DNA of 64,000 nt, from positions 1 to 64,000 of the forward strand of contig JAJTDU010000005.1 of assembly GCA_021298725.1 (NCBI GenBank). The letters are read 5' to 3'. Shown piece after piece: positions 52,326 through 61,431 of the stretch (the stretch's first letter is position 1; each line of letters begins with the position of its first letter). The translations under genes and the position numbers were made by a program. Source of the DNA: Verrucomicrobiaceae bacterium. GTDB taxonomy: Bacteria > Verrucomicrobiota > Verrucomicrobiia > Verrucomicrobiales > Verrucomicrobiaceae. Under the pieces are notes generated by a model that saw only the letters and a program-made list of their open reading frames with translations, ran no database searches and was not told the origin of the DNA.

Positions 52326-53438
52326 TCACACTGTGATCAGCCGGTTGCGGGCCGTGATGGGCCAGCGCTCGGTCGTTTGGCCGTCTTCGATGATGTAGGC
52401 CTCGCCGTGCATGGAAACGGTGGGGCAGACGTGGCGTGGGAGACCGTGGAGAGCTTGGCCGATGGTGAATTCGTGGGCGCGTTCGGTTTCGAGGACGAGG
52501 TGCTCCTCGCTTTGCATGAGGGCGACGGCATCGGGCAGTTCTTCGAAGCGGACGCGGGGATGTGGGTTCTCGGGGGCGACGGATTTATGGCCGAGGTCGA
52601 GCGTGATGCGGTTTTTGCCGGGTTTGCTGATGACGCGGGCCAGCAGCACGGCGGCGGGCTGAAAGGGTAGGTCAGCGGGATATTTGTCGCCATAACCAAA
52701 GTCCCACAGCACGGTGGTGCCGGGGCTGAGAGTGCGGTCGGGATAAGTGGCGTGAATGCCGAAGGTGGGCGAGCCACCGGCGACGAGTTCCTTCACAATG
52801 ATGCCTTCGCCCTGCAAACGGCAGCGGAACTGCAGCACAGGCTCGAAAGCGGCATCACAGCGCTCACGACGAACGTCGAGGCTGTCATCGTGAATGTGGC
52901 CGTCGTAGGCGTGCAGGCCGCGGAATTGGAGGCGCGGAGTGTCCTTGATCGCATGGGCGAGGATGGCAGCCTCATCTCCGGGAAAGATGCCGGTGCGGGA
53001 CATGCCGCAGTCGAGTTCCAGATAAACACCCAGGGTGACATTGTGCTGTTGCGCGGCGGAGGCGAGGAAACGGACGGTGTCCACGTCATCGACAATGCTG
53101 GAGAACTGCGTGTCTGGGAACTTGAGCGCAAGCTCGGCGAGACGATGCGCATTGATGCCGACACAAGGCATGGCGAGCAGCACGTCGGCAGCACCAACAG
53201 CAGCGCACATCTCCGATTCGGCGATGGTGGAGGTTTTGAACTGCGTGATGCCGAGTTTGAGCTGCATGGCGATGATCTCCGCCGTTTTGTGCGTCTTCAC
53301 ATGCGGACGCAGCCGCTGGGGATCGCCCGCGATCTTGAGCATGAGCTGAAGATTGTGCTCGATGCGACTGCGGAAGAAGAGCAGTGCGGGAGACGGGATG
53401 TCAGCTTCGTTTTCGACGTGGAACCAGGCAGGAGACAT
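52326..53438 (-). CDS. D-threonine aldolase-like PLP enzyme (alanine racemase fold)
   Basis: A 370-residue protein of the D-TA family. The PLP lysine is in RLRPHVKTHKTAEI; LDCGMSRTGIFPG, LHAYDGHIHDDSLDVR and VAGGSPTFG follow. The C-terminal GLPRHVCPTVSMHGEAYIIEDG gives the His and Cys that bind the divalent metal in D-threonine aldolase. It probably cleaves or dehydrates a D-hydroxyamino acid. Single gene. Confidence 0.88.
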   Translation of the reverse strand: MSPAWFHVENEADIPSPALLFFRSRIEHNLQLMLKIAGDPQRLRPHVKTHKTAEIIAMQLKLGITQFKTSTIAESEMCAAVGAADVLLAMPCVGINAHRLAELALKFPDTQFSSIVDDVDTVRFLASAAQQHNVTLGVYLELDCGMSRTGIFPGDEAAILAHAIKDTPRLQFRGLHAYDGHIHDDSLDVRRERCDAAFEPVLQFRCRLQGEGIIVKELVAGGSPTFGIHATYPDRTLSPGTTVLWDFGYGDKYPADLPFQPAAVLLARVISKPGKNRITLDLGHKSVAPENPHPRVRFEELPDAVALMQSEEHLVLETERAHEFTIGQALHGLPRHVCPTVSMHGEAYIIEDGQTTERWPITARNRLITV

Positions 53439-53533
53439 GATGATTGGGATCTAAGTGATCGAGAGATTGATCTGAATTCGTTCAACGAAACAGATTTCCC
53501 AAATGAACGCGATCAAAACTTGTTTTTGCCCGT

Positions 53534-54604
53534 CTATTCCTCCGCTACCTCGCCACGCGGGAGTCGGTCTCCCCAAAACGTCGCGACAAGCAGACTGGTG
53601 AGAGCGAGGAGAGCGAGGCCGTTGAGGACGTGGAAGTTGGTGACCCAGAAGCTTTTGCCAGTGAGGATCACGAAGATGCCCAGCGAGACCTGCACCGCGG
53701 GCAAGAACATGAGCAGCGTGGCGGCCAGACGGACGCGCGGCAGAGTGATGAGCCAGACACGGGCACGAACGGCCACAAAGATAATGAGCAGCGCCACGAA
53801 GAAGCCCCAGTATTTGTGCGCGAAGAGCAGAAACACATCGGGTGGCGAGGTGGGCGGCAGCCACTGGCCCTTGGTGGTCAAAATATCGCTGGCTGCCAAA
53901 TGTGCGCGCTGGGTGTGACGCAGTGTGGCCCCGAGCACAAGCTGGCCGAAAACGCAGAAGAACAGCGTGAGCGACCAAAATCGTGCCTGGAAGGCGGCTT
54001 TGGGACCCAGCACGAGCCGTCCCTCGGTCCAGGTGCGGCTGGAAGCGAAGGCGATGAAGACAAGCAGGCAGTAGAAGACCTGGCCGAGCGTGCCGTGAGT
54101 GACCCCGAGTGGATCGGACATTTTGACGACACGCAAACCGCCCAGGGAGGCCTGCAGGACCACGAGCAGCAGGGCGAGCGTGGTAAGGCCACGCAACAAC
54201 GGCCAGCGCTGGCTGTACCATTTCAAAACGAGCCACAGTATGCCTAGAACGCCGATGAACACGGCCGTTTTGAGCGCTCCCATGAAAATCAGCACGAGAA
54301 ATCCGCCGGCGCAGAGCACAATGCCGACACCTTCGACCAAGCCAGGCCGGAACCTAGCGAACTGCCAGTAGTACATGCCCAGCACAAGAAAACCAATGGT
54401 GGTGGCGATCCAACGATGGCCGTGCTCCAACAGTAGCGCGGGCACTTTGTACCATCCCTCGGGATTGATCTTCCCGTAACAGAGTGGCCAGTCAGGCACG
54501 GCGAGTCCAACGTCCTCGGTCGTCACCGCCGCTCCCCACCAGATAAGGGCCACGCCGACGGCAAGGGTGAACAGCGAGTAGTGATGAAAAGCGCGTGAGT
54601 GCAT
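53534..54604 (-). CDS. ctaA: heme A synthase (COX15/CtaA)
   Basis: A 356-residue membrane protein with eight hydrophobic segments. VGLAVPDWPLCYGKINPEGW and LLEHGHRWIATTIGFLVLGMYYW contain the conserved Cys and the first His ligand of the CtaA family; LGVTHGTLGQVFYCLLV and LFAHKYWGFFVALLI carry further His ligands. It oxidises heme O to heme A for the aa3-type oxidase encoded just upstream. It follows coxB after 95 nt, the gap holding a long perfect hairpin. Confidence 0.9.
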   Translation of the reverse strand: MHSRAFHHYSLFTLAVGVALIWWGAAVTTEDVGLAVPDWPLCYGKINPEGWYKVPALLLEHGHRWIATTIGFLVLGMYYWQFARFRPGLVEGVGIVLCAGGFLVLIFMGALKTAVFIGVLGILWLVLKWYSQRWPLLRGLTTLALLLVVLQASLGGLRVVKMSDPLGVTHGTLGQVFYCLLVFIAFASSRTWTEGRLVLGPKAAFQARFWSLTLFFCVFGQLVLGATLRHTQRAHLAASDILTTKGQWLPPTSPPDVFLLFAHKYWGFFVALLIIFVAVRARVWLITLPRVRLAATLLMFLPAVQVSLGIFVILTGKSFWVTNFHVLNGLALLALTSLLVATFWGDRLPRGEVAEE

Positions 54605-54635
54605 GACAATGAAATCATGAACGAGTGGCTAAAGC

Positions 54636-54671
54636 AGAAGGGCAAAATAATGAGATCATTATTTTGCCCTT
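54636..54671. repeat. perfect 36-nt palindrome between coxB and ctaA
   Basis: GAAGGGCAAAATAATGA, two bases, then its exact reverse complement: a 17-bp stem with a 2-nt centre and no mismatch. It lies between the coxB stop and the ctaA start. It has no U-run, so it fits an mRNA processing or stabilising hairpin, an attenuator, or an operator better than a standard terminator. Confidence 0.7.
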
Positions 54672-54699
54672 CGGTGCTGCCATCCATGAGGATGGAGGA

Positions 54700-55500
54700 T
54701 CAATTGGCGGCGGTCTTAGGAGCGGCGGCTTCCGTGGTCTTCTTGAGCGCGGAGGCGGCCTGTTCCTTGGCCCAGTCGTCGTATTCTTTGGCATCGACGA
54801 CTTCGAGGATGGCCTTCATCTGGGCGTGGCCTGGACCGCAAAGCTGTCCGCAAATGATGTCCCAACTGCCGGTTTTCGTCGGCTTGAACCACATGTGGCT
54901 CTTCACGCCAGGCGTGGCGTCCTGTGCGGCACGCATCGGCACGAGGGCGAGATTGTGAATCACGTCCTTGGAGGCGACATCGACAATGACTGGGCGACCG
55001 ACTGGGAGTTTCATGGTGCCAGGGTTGACGAAGTCATCCTTGCCGTTCGGATCGTGCAGATCCTTGCCAGTGGTGTTGGTGGCACCGTTCACATTGCGCA
55101 TGTCCCAGGTGCTGAGCATCATGTCGTCACCGGGATACTGGAAGTTCCAGAGGAATTTCTCACCGAGGGCACGCATGCGGATGGTGTCTGGGGAGGTCGG
55201 GTATTCGTCGGCTTGGCGGGACCAGAGAGGGAAGGCAAAACCGAGCAGCAGGATGGCCTCAACGATGACCACGCCGATTTCGATGTGGGTCGTGGCATGA
55301 CCACGCACACCGTGATAATCGGCGCGGTCTGTTTTCTTCTGACGGAAGCGGTAAAACGCGATGGCAAGGAAGATGGACCAGCCGACGCCAAGGACGACCA
55401 TGAACCAGTGGACGAAGCCAAGCATGTGATCCACGAGGCCGCCATGTTCAGAGGCGTTCGGGGTTTGACCGATAAATTCATTGATCCAGGAGAGGTTCAT
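54700..55500 (-). CDS. coxB: cytochrome c oxidase subunit II
   Basis: Start ATG 55500 (MNLSWINEFIGQ); the upstream track residues overlap the preceding gene. 266 residues with two N-terminal membrane helices (VHWFMVVLGVGWSIFLAIAFYRFR; IEIGVVIVEAILLLGFAF) and a periplasmic cupredoxin domain. The CuA site is complete: CGQLCGPGHAQM gives CxxxCxxxHxxM, with the upstream His in VIHNLALVPM. It receives electrons from cytochrome c. No C-terminal heme domain, so it is not caa3-type. An unusual place: after coxC and the small subunits. Confidence 0.95.
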   Translation of the reverse strand: MNLSWINEFIGQTPNASEHGGLVDHMLGFVHWFMVVLGVGWSIFLAIAFYRFRQKKTDRADYHGVRGHATTHIEIGVVIVEAILLLGFAFPLWSRQADEYPTSPDTIRMRALGEKFLWNFQYPGDDMMLSTWDMRNVNGATNTTGKDLHDPNGKDDFVNPGTMKLPVGRPVIVDVASKDVIHNLALVPMRAAQDATPGVKSHMWFKPTKTGSWDIICGQLCGPGHAQMKAILEVVDAKEYDDWAKEQAASALKKTTEAAAPKTAAN

Positions 55501-55525
55501 AGCGAGGAGGGTGAAAAAAGGTGTT

Positions 55526-55723
55526 TCAGACGGCAGGGTGCATGCTGGCGTATTTACGCTGGCGGCGGACCATGGAAAAGACGATGCCGGTGGCACAGGC
55601 GAACATGAAGGCGAGGAAGCCTAGCATGACGAGAATGGCGAATCCCTGAGCCTGACCGACGAGGCTACCCTTGTCAGCCATGCAGGTGGCACAGGCGAGA
55701 ATGGTGGAAGGCACGGAAATCAT
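55526..55723 (-). CDS. small membrane protein in the cox cluster
   Basis: 65 residues from MISVPSTILACATC; the long N-terminal part of the ORF track is out of the real gene. One membrane helix (FAILVMLGFLAFMFACATGIVFSMV) and a basic tail. Two Cys in CATC could bind metal or heme. It follows the next small gene by two bases and precedes coxB. Possibly an accessory subunit or assembly factor of the aa3 oxidase. Confidence 0.65.
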   Translation of the reverse strand: MISVPSTILACATCMADKGSLVGQAQGFAILVMLGFLAFMFACATGIVFSMVRRQRKYASMHPAV

Positions 55724-55725
55724 GG

Positions 55726-55932
55726 TCAGACGATGATGGTGCGCATTTTTTTGACGAGATACCACACGCCGTAGCCCAGGAGGAGGAGGCAGAGAAGACC
55801 GGCGTAAGGCTTGAGGACGATGGCACCAGAACGCGAGGCATCCTCCGGCAGGAAGTGCATCCACAGCCAGAATCCGGCGTCGCACAGAATGGCGAAGGCC
55901 AGAAAGACTATGTGGAAGTGCTTGAGGGACAT
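55726..55932 (-). CDS. small two-helix membrane protein in the cox cluster
   Basis: 68 residues with two hydrophobic segments (HIVFLAFAILCDAGFWLWMHFL; AGLLCLLLLGYGVWYLV) and a basic end. No named family recognised. Tight spacing to both neighbours (17 nt after cox4, two bases before the next gene) makes it part of the oxidase operon. Confidence 0.65.
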   Translation of the reverse strand: MSLKHFHIVFLAFAILCDAGFWLWMHFLPEDASRSGAIVLKPYAGLLCLLLLGYGVWYLVKKMRTIIV

Positions 55933-55949
55933 GACGGCGGCGTTGGTTG

Positions 55950-56276
55950 CTACTCGTTACGATTGTAGAAGCCCTCAAAGACCAGCGGATCCTGGGCGGA
56001 GAGAATAAAAAGCACGAACAGCACGATGGCGAAGGCCACCGTGAAGGCGAGCACCTTGTAGATGACGGGGCGCTCGTGGTTGAGATGCATGAAGATCAGC
56101 GCGACGAGGCTGGCCTTAAAGGTCGCCACAATCATGCCGACAAGGATGTTCAGGCCGTGGGTAGGCAACTCAACGGTGGAAAGCCACACCGTGAAACCAG
56201 ACAGCGCCAGCAAGGCGATGCCGATGATGATGTACTTCCGGACGGATTTCTGGATTTCTTCGATGTTGTCAGACAT
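55950..56276 (-). CDS. cytochrome c oxidase subunit IV family protein
   Basis: 108 residues with three hydrophobic segments (YIIIGIALLALSGFTVWLS, GLNILVGMIVATFKASLVALIFMHL, VLAFTVAFAIVLFVLFILS). The core (VATFKASLVALIFMHLNHE) matches the prokaryotic subunit IV (CtaF/CoxD-like) family, a small stabilising subunit. It sits between coxC and the small membrane genes. Confidence 0.88.
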   Translation of the reverse strand: MSDNIEEIQKSVRKYIIIGIALLALSGFTVWLSTVELPTHGLNILVGMIVATFKASLVALIFMHLNHERPVIYKVLAFTVAFAIVLFVLFILSAQDPLVFEGFYNRNE

Positions 56277-56287
56277 GACGCGGGGAA

Positions 56288-56321
56288 AGTGAGAGGTGAG
56301 ATGTAAGAAGTGAGCGTCTTA
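56288..56321. repeat. purine-rich intergenic repeat between coxC and cox4
   Basis: GTGAGAGGTGAGATGTAAGA and nearby AGTGAG match the arms of the repeat after nuoC (11291-11376). It occupies nearly the whole 42-nt gap and overlaps the end of coxC. Confidence 0.45.
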
Positions 56322-57785
56322 CAGGAGGTACAGCAGGGGGAAGAGGAAGATCCAGACCAGATCGACGAAGTGCCAGAACAGGCCGCCGACCTCGACGCGG
56401 TTGGCGAGATGCTCGGGGTCTTCACGCAGCATTCTGCCGTTGAAGAACAGGAAGTAAGCAAGCACCCCTGCCCCAGCGACGACGTGCAAGCCATGCAGGC
56501 CCGTCAGTGTGAAATAGATGGCGTAGTAGGTGTTGAGCTTGGGCGTGAAGTTGGAGAAGAAGGTGATGTCCTTCTTTTCGATCACCACGGTGGGATGATA
56601 CGCCTCGTGGCCGTGGGAGTCAGCCGGAGCGTGGGCCTCGGCACCGTGCTTGCCGCCATGGGCTTCGCCAGCAGCGGGGGGCTCGGCCGAGTGGAACTCC
56701 TTGAAGAACAGGGACTCCTTTTGTAGCGTGGCGGACTTCGCCTTGTCACGCGTCGGATACTTTTTCTCGAAATCGGCGATATGATGGTCGCGGTTGGCGA
56801 CAAAGGCTTTCTGCCATCCCTCACCGAGGTAACGGTGGTCGAAGGCGAGCGATTGTTCAGACTGCGCGACCGCACGGGTATCGACGCCATCGACCTCCAG
56901 CGTCATCTTGTCATCCACCAGCTTGCCAGTCGCAATGGTGCCATCAACGAAAGTGAGGCTGGTGTCCGTGTATCCGAAGAATTGGGAAGGTTTGGCCGCA
57001 ATCTTCAGCGGAGCCGAGGGAATCAGCTTCACCTTGGTGTCGGAGAGGCTGTGATAATTTTTCGCGATGGTAAGCTTCCGCGCCGCTTCGTATTTGGCGA
57101 AGTCAGTGGTGGCTACGGAGGCCGCTTTTTCAGCAGCTTCGATCATTTTGGCACGCTCATCCTGCATCTTGGCAAAAGCGGCGTCACGCATTGATTTGCG
57201 CAACTCTCCGAAGGTGGCTTTGTTGAGCTCCTTCTCTTCACCGGAGGGGAATTTGAACTTCGGCACATCGCCAACGACACTGCTGAGCACGTGATTGACG
57301 GGATCGGCATCGACCGCTTTGTTGGAGCCAACAATGGTGAGTTCCAGAGCGTCCACATTCTCAAACTTAACCTGATAACCGTGCGGAAGGTGGCCGGTGA
57401 GGATGGTGCCGTCAGTGAGCTTGACCGCGTAGTGCTGGAACTTCTTGGCGTACTCCATGCTCTTGTTCACCATGAAGATCGCCGCGCAAGCGATGGTGGC
57501 GAGCATGCAGAGCTTGTACTGGGTGTATTTGCGCAGCTTGATCGAAGCCCACGCCATGACCACCGTGACTGAGGAGATGATGAGGAAGACCGTGTTCCAG
57601 AAGCCAAGCTTCACATCCAGGTCCCAAACAGGCCATGGATAGTCCGCGCCGACACGCAGGAAGATGTAGGCAGAGAACAGACCGCCGAAGAGCATGACTT
57701 CGGAGGCCAGGAAGAGCCAGATGCCGATCTTGGCGTTGTAAAGGCCGGTATCAGGCCGGGAGGTGACGGTGTATGGAATGTCCAT
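56319..57785 (-). CDS. coxC: cytochrome c oxidase subunit III with a large soluble insertion
   Basis: 488 residues, about twice the usual bacterial length. Residues 1-118 hold the first three helices ([63 protein letters not shown]). Residues 410-488 hold the last helices ([50 protein letters not shown]). In between lie some 290 residues of charged, partly helical sequence ending in a His-rich stretch ([19 protein letters not shown]). All the family's membrane residues are kept, so it should still assemble with subunit I; the extra domain probably faces the periplasm or cytoplasm as a cap. Confidence 0.92.
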   Translation of the reverse strand: MDIPYTVTSRPDTGLYNAKIGIWLFLASEVMLFGGLFSAYIFLRVGADYPWPVWDLDVKLGFWNTVFLIISSVTVVMAWASIKLRKYTQYKLCMLATIACAAIFMVNKSMEYAKKFQHYAVKLTDGTILTGHLPHGYQVKFENVDALELTIVGSNKAVDADPVNHVLSSVVGDVPKFKFPSGEEKELNKATFGELRKSMRDAAFAKMQDERAKMIEAAEKAASVATTDFAKYEAARKLTIAKNYHSLSDTKVKLIPSAPLKIAAKPSQFFGYTDTSLTFVDGTIATGKLVDDKMTLEVDGVDTRAVAQSEQSLAFDHRYLGEGWQKAFVANRDHHIADFEKKYPTRDKAKSATLQKESLFFKEFHSAEPPAAGEAHGGKHGAEAHAPADSHGHEAYHPTVVIEKKDITFFSNFTPKLNTYYAIYFTLTGLHGLHVVAGAGVLAYFLFFNGRMLREDPEHLANRVEVGGLFWHFVDLVWIFLFPLLYLL

Positions 57786-57812
57786 CTCGGTTCAGAAGTT
57801 CGAATTTCGCGA

Positions 57813-59762
57813 TTAGTGCTTAGCGAGGGCTTTGTCAGCGGTGGGTTTCGTTTCCGGTTTACCCTGCTCTGTTTCCCACTGCGGGAAGAAGTCAGCGCCG
57901 TGGCCGGGCACGCTGTACTCGTAAGGGCCACGATGGGCGACGGGTTCAAAGAGGAAATTGCCATGCGGTGGTGGCGTCGGTGTGGCCCATTCCAAGGTGG
58001 TGGCGCCCCAGGGATTGTCGTTCTCGATTTTTTTGCCGCCCTTGATGCTGAACCAGAAATTGATGATGAACGGCACCTGGCCGAGGGCGAGAATGAACGC
58101 ACCGACAGACATCACGATGTTCAGCGAGAGCATGTTGTCCGGAATGTTGAAGCCGAAGAAGCCACCGATGTTGTGGGTCAGCGTCGTGCTCCAGTTCTGG
58201 AATCCAGAAGTGTTTTCAAAGTACTTGCCACCGTCATACCACCGGCGGTGGAAGCCTGCCATGCCTTGGATAAACATCGGTGCAAAGACGAGGTTCATTC
58301 CAATCAGTGAGGGCCAGAAGTGCCACTTGCCGAGGCGGTCGCTCATGAAACGTCCTGTGATCTTGGGGTACCAGTGATAGACGCCTGCGAACAGGGCGAA
58401 AATGGTTCCCGGAGCCACCACATAGTGGAAGTGGCCAATGACGTAGTAGGTATCATGAAGGGCAAGGTCGATGAACGCAAAGGCCAGAGGCAGGCCGGTG
58501 AGACCACCGATGCCGAACATCGGAAGGAAGGCCGAAGCGAATAACATCTGTGTGTTGAAACGGATGGAGCCGCCCCAAAGTGAAACCATGAGGCAGGTCA
58601 GCAGCACGACCGAGGGCACAGAGATGAGCACAGTGGTGATTTGGAAGTAGGTGGACATCATCGTGCCCATGCCGGTGAGGTACATGTGATGCGCCCAGAC
58701 CAGGAAGCTGAGGAAGCCCAGCGTAAGCACGCCATAGACCAGTGACTTGTAACCCCAGAGAGGGCGACGCGCGTTGCAGGGAATGACGTCACTCAAAATG
58801 GCAAAGGCTGGCAAAATAAGCACATACACCTCGGGATGGGCGAGAAACCAGAACAGATGCTGGTAGAGCAGCGGACTACCGCCGCCAGAGATGTCGAGAT
58901 GCTTGCCACCTTCCATCAAGCCTGTGGGCAGGTAGAAGGAGGAGCCAAACACACGATCAGAAAGCTGTAGGATGGCAGCGACTTCGAGCGGTGGGAAAGC
59001 CAGCAGCAGCAGGAAGGCGATGACAAACATGGCCCAGCAGAAGAAAGGCATCTTCATCCAGGTCATCCCTTTAGTGCGCAGGTTGATGATGGTAGCGATG
59101 AAGTTGACGGAACCGAGCAATGAAGCGGAGATGTTGAACACCATCGCCGTGAGCCACCAAGTATGGCCGTGCGCCCAGACGCTGGTCACGCCGATGCCAG
59201 TGGTGGAGGCGAGCGGCGAATACATAGTCCAACCGGTCTGCACTGGACCGGTGCCGACGAAGAAGCTGTAAACCATCAGCACGCCACTGATGAAGAAGAA
59301 CCAGTAGCTCAGCATGTTCAGTTTCGGAAAAGCCATGTCGATAGTGCCGATCTGCAAGGGCATCACGAAATTACCAAAGGCGGCGAAACCAAGCGGCACG
59401 ATGCCGAAAAACACCATGATGGTACCGTGCATGGCACCAAGCATGTTGTAGATCTCACCGTTGAGGGAGCCGTCCGCGTTCATCCAGCGACCAAACATGG
59501 ACTCAAAGGCATCTCCCAGGCCAGGAATGGCACGTATTTCCGCGATGGCAGGCAGCGGGACGCCCGGGTAGGCGATGCTCCAGCGCATGAGCAGCATGAG
59601 GAAAAAGCCGAACAGCAAAAAAAGCAGGCCGGTGATGCCGTACTGGATGCCGATGGTCTTGTGATCAGTGGACCAGACGTACTTCCTCAGGAAGCCCGGC
59701 TCATGATGGTCGTGCGCATGATGGTCTTGCGCGTGTTCGTGGGAGGTGGCGGCGGCGCTCAT
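57813..59762 (-). CDS. coxA: cytochrome c oxidase subunit I (aa3-type)
   Basis: 649 residues, 12 helices. Heme and copper ligands are all present: GAMHGTIMVFF (low-spin heme His), AHPEVYVLILPAF (CuB His and the cross-linked Tyr), AHHMYLTG (two CuB His) and HDTYYVIGHFHYVVAPG (heme a3 and low-spin His). The His-rich N-terminus (HEHAQDHHAHDHHE) precedes FLRKYVWSTDHKTIG. It reduces O2 to water and pumps protons. First aa3 gene after the cbb3 part of the cluster. Confidence 0.97.
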   Translation of the reverse strand: MSAAATSHEHAQDHHAHDHHEPGFLRKYVWSTDHKTIGIQYGITGLLFLLFGFFLMLLMRWSIAYPGVPLPAIAEIRAIPGLGDAFESMFGRWMNADGSLNGEIYNMLGAMHGTIMVFFGIVPLGFAAFGNFVMPLQIGTIDMAFPKLNMLSYWFFFISGVLMVYSFFVGTGPVQTGWTMYSPLASTTGIGVTSVWAHGHTWWLTAMVFNISASLLGSVNFIATIINLRTKGMTWMKMPFFCWAMFVIAFLLLLAFPPLEVAAILQLSDRVFGSSFYLPTGLMEGGKHLDISGGGSPLLYQHLFWFLAHPEVYVLILPAFAILSDVIPCNARRPLWGYKSLVYGVLTLGFLSFLVWAHHMYLTGMGTMMSTYFQITTVLISVPSVVLLTCLMVSLWGGSIRFNTQMLFASAFLPMFGIGGLTGLPLAFAFIDLALHDTYYVIGHFHYVVAPGTIFALFAGVYHWYPKITGRFMSDRLGKWHFWPSLIGMNLVFAPMFIQGMAGFHRRWYDGGKYFENTSGFQNWSTTLTHNIGGFFGFNIPDNMLSLNIVMSVGAFILALGQVPFIINFWFSIKGGKKIENDNPWGATTLEWATPTPPPHGNFLFEPVAHRGPYEYSVPGHGADFFPQWETEQGKPETKPTADKALAKH

Positions 59763-59770
59763 GGGGTCGT

Positions 59771-59805
59771 TGTAAGTTCAGAGTTCAGGGTTCAAAGTTG
59801 AAAGG
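59771..59805. repeat. short GTTCA-type repeat before coxA
   Basis: AGTTCAGAGTTCAGGGTTCA then AAGTTGAAAG fill the gap upstream of coxA and cover the last codons of the preceding gene. Similar in style to the GAAAC repeats at 14529 and 29271. Low specificity. Confidence 0.3.
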
Positions 59806-60598
59806 CCTGCGTGAAGTCGAACTCGAAATCAGCAGTGGCTTTGCCATTACGGACAGTGATGGTCTGGGACAAATTTTGGGCAAATTGCGGATGCCAAGCC
59901 TCGATGACGTAAACGCCATCGGGCAGAGCACGGCTGATCTCGTAACTTCCGTCAGCAGCGGAAACGGCAGCGTGAATGCCTTCATGAACAAACACCCACG
60001 CTTTCATCCAACGATGAACGTCACATTCAAGGCGGTAGATGCCAGGTGTGTTGAATGTGCGCACATTTTCATCGCCACGTGAAGGCTGGCCGATGTTGTC
60101 GATGTTGTCACCCTTGCCACGCGTGCCAGCCTCGTGGCGGGCGATGCGGATGTTGTGGAAGGTGAGGTCGCTGTTGCGAAAGCGGACGTTCTGGCCTGGC
60201 TGGACCGCCAGGGTGTGCGGAGAGAACTCACAACCTGTCTGGTCAATGAGAGGCGTCACTTCAGGAAGATTGCTGGCACGCTGCGATCCGCGCACGGTGA
60301 TCACTGCGTCGGCCAAGGCACCGTCCGCCGTCACTCGCCAGGTCGAATCAACAATCTCGCCATGGCCGGTGCAAAAAGGATTGCCGCCGACATCGACGAG
60401 CTTGCGCAGAGCCTTGGTGCCCGCGCCTTTGAGTGTGACCTTGCCGGTGATGCTCGATTGGGTAGCAATTTCAACCGCAGGACTCAGCGGCGCGGATGCG
60501 TGCTGGGAGGCAGAATCTGCCACTTTTCCGCAGGCGGACGTGCTGAGGGTCATCAGGACCAATGCGCCTTTGAATCCAGCTTCCAGGCTTCCTCGCAT
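59792..60598 (-). CDS. cupredoxin-domain lipoprotein in the oxidase cluster
   Basis: Start ATG 60598 gives a lipoprotein signal (MRGSLEAGFKGALVLMTLSTSAC). 268 residues. A first beta domain (SSITGKVTLKGAGTKALRKLVDVGGNPFC) is followed by a plastocyanin-like fold: LAVQPGQNVRFRNSDLTFHNI supplies one His and YRLECDVHRWMKAWVFVH supplies Cys, His and Met, together a type-I copper set. A C-terminal carboxypeptidase-regulatory-like beta domain (AVSAADGSYEISRALPDGVYVIEAWHP) ends it. Lying between the cbb3 and aa3 genes, it may carry electrons between a cytochrome and an oxidase, or deliver copper. Confidence 0.75.
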   Translation of the reverse strand: MRGSLEAGFKGALVLMTLSTSACGKVADSASQHASAPLSPAVEIATQSSITGKVTLKGAGTKALRKLVDVGGNPFCTGHGEIVDSTWRVTADGALADAVITVRGSQRASNLPEVTPLIDQTGCEFSPHTLAVQPGQNVRFRNSDLTFHNIRIARHEAGTRGKGDNIDNIGQPSRGDENVRTFNTPGIYRLECDVHRWMKAWVFVHEGIHAAVSAADGSYEISRALPDGVYVIEAWHPQFAQNLSQTITVRNGKATADFEFDFTQAFQL

Positions 60599-60684
60599 CA
60601 CTGCCACCCAAGACTCGCTACTTCCAAGAGCAGAAGTAGGAGGAAGAGTAGGAGGTAGATGTCGCGTGGCGGACATGTGGCGAA

Positions 60685-61407
60685 TTACTTGGCCGGTGCG
60701 GCTGCCGCAGTGGCTCCAGGGCCTGCGGTGATCTCGCCGGGCACGTTTTTGTCGGCAAAGGGCTTCAGTTCCGCTTCGGTCCACTGCGTGGCGCGCTTTT
60801 CCTCGTCGCGGATTTTCTGCACCATCTCCTTGGTGACCATGGTGCCTTCATTGCCCCAGTTATTGCGGATGTAAGTCAGCACATTGGCGAGATCCTGGGA
60901 GGACATCGCCGCGCCGAAAGCCTGCATTCCTCCGGGGGTGTTGTAACCCTGGCCTTTGACAGTGATCGCACCAACGAGGCCGTGCTGAACCACACGCACG
61001 AGGCGCTCGGTGCCGCCATTGACCCACTCAGAACCTGCCAGAGGCGGGAACTGTCCGGGAATACCACCACCGTTGCCTTGATGGCAACCGCCGCAGACGG
61101 CATAACCACTCGCGCCTTTTTTCATGGCAAGAGCAAAGGGATCAAGCGCTGCGCCAGCATCACCCGCGCCTGGACGTGGGTCGCCACCACCAGAACTGAC
61201 CACTGAGAACGGATTACTGACATCGAAACTCCAGCCACCAGCCATCGGGCCGAGTTGACCGCCGGCGATGATGGCGACGAGCATGAGCAAAAACACAGCC
61301 CACAGCGGTGCGGGCTGGCTTTCGGGGGGAAGATCGGCCTTCTCGCGCTTCACGGCGGAGTGAAGTCGGTCAAGATCGGTGCTGTCAGGATGGGCGGGGG
61401 CGCTCAT
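60685..61407 (-). CDS. membrane-anchored monoheme cytochrome c
   Basis: 240 residues: a cytoplasmic N-terminus, one membrane helix (APLWAVFLLMLVAIIAGGQLGP), a Gly/Pro linker and one cytochrome c domain with heme motif VCGGCHQGNGGGIPGQFPPLAGS and the distal Met in YNTPGGMQAFG. It stands where ccoP would be in a cbb3 operon, but CcoP normally has two hemes; this one has one. Probably the electron donor to the cbb3 or aa3 oxidase. Confidence 0.9.
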   Translation of the reverse strand: MSAPAHPDSTDLDRLHSAVKREKADLPPESQPAPLWAVFLLMLVAIIAGGQLGPMAGGWSFDVSNPFSVVSSGGGDPRPGAGDAGAALDPFALAMKKGASGYAVCGGCHQGNGGGIPGQFPPLAGSEWVNGGTERLVRVVQHGLVGAITVKGQGYNTPGGMQAFGAAMSSQDLANVLTYIRNNWGNEGTMVTKEMVQKIRDEEKRATQWTEAELKPFADKNVPGEITAGPGATAAAAPAK

Positions 61408-61431
61408 GGGGCAAACGGGTCGCGAGAGGGG

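Noticed and set aside
55526-55978. 150-residue ORF before coxB
   Set aside because: Only its last 65 codons look real; the first part overlaps the neighbouring small gene out of frame.
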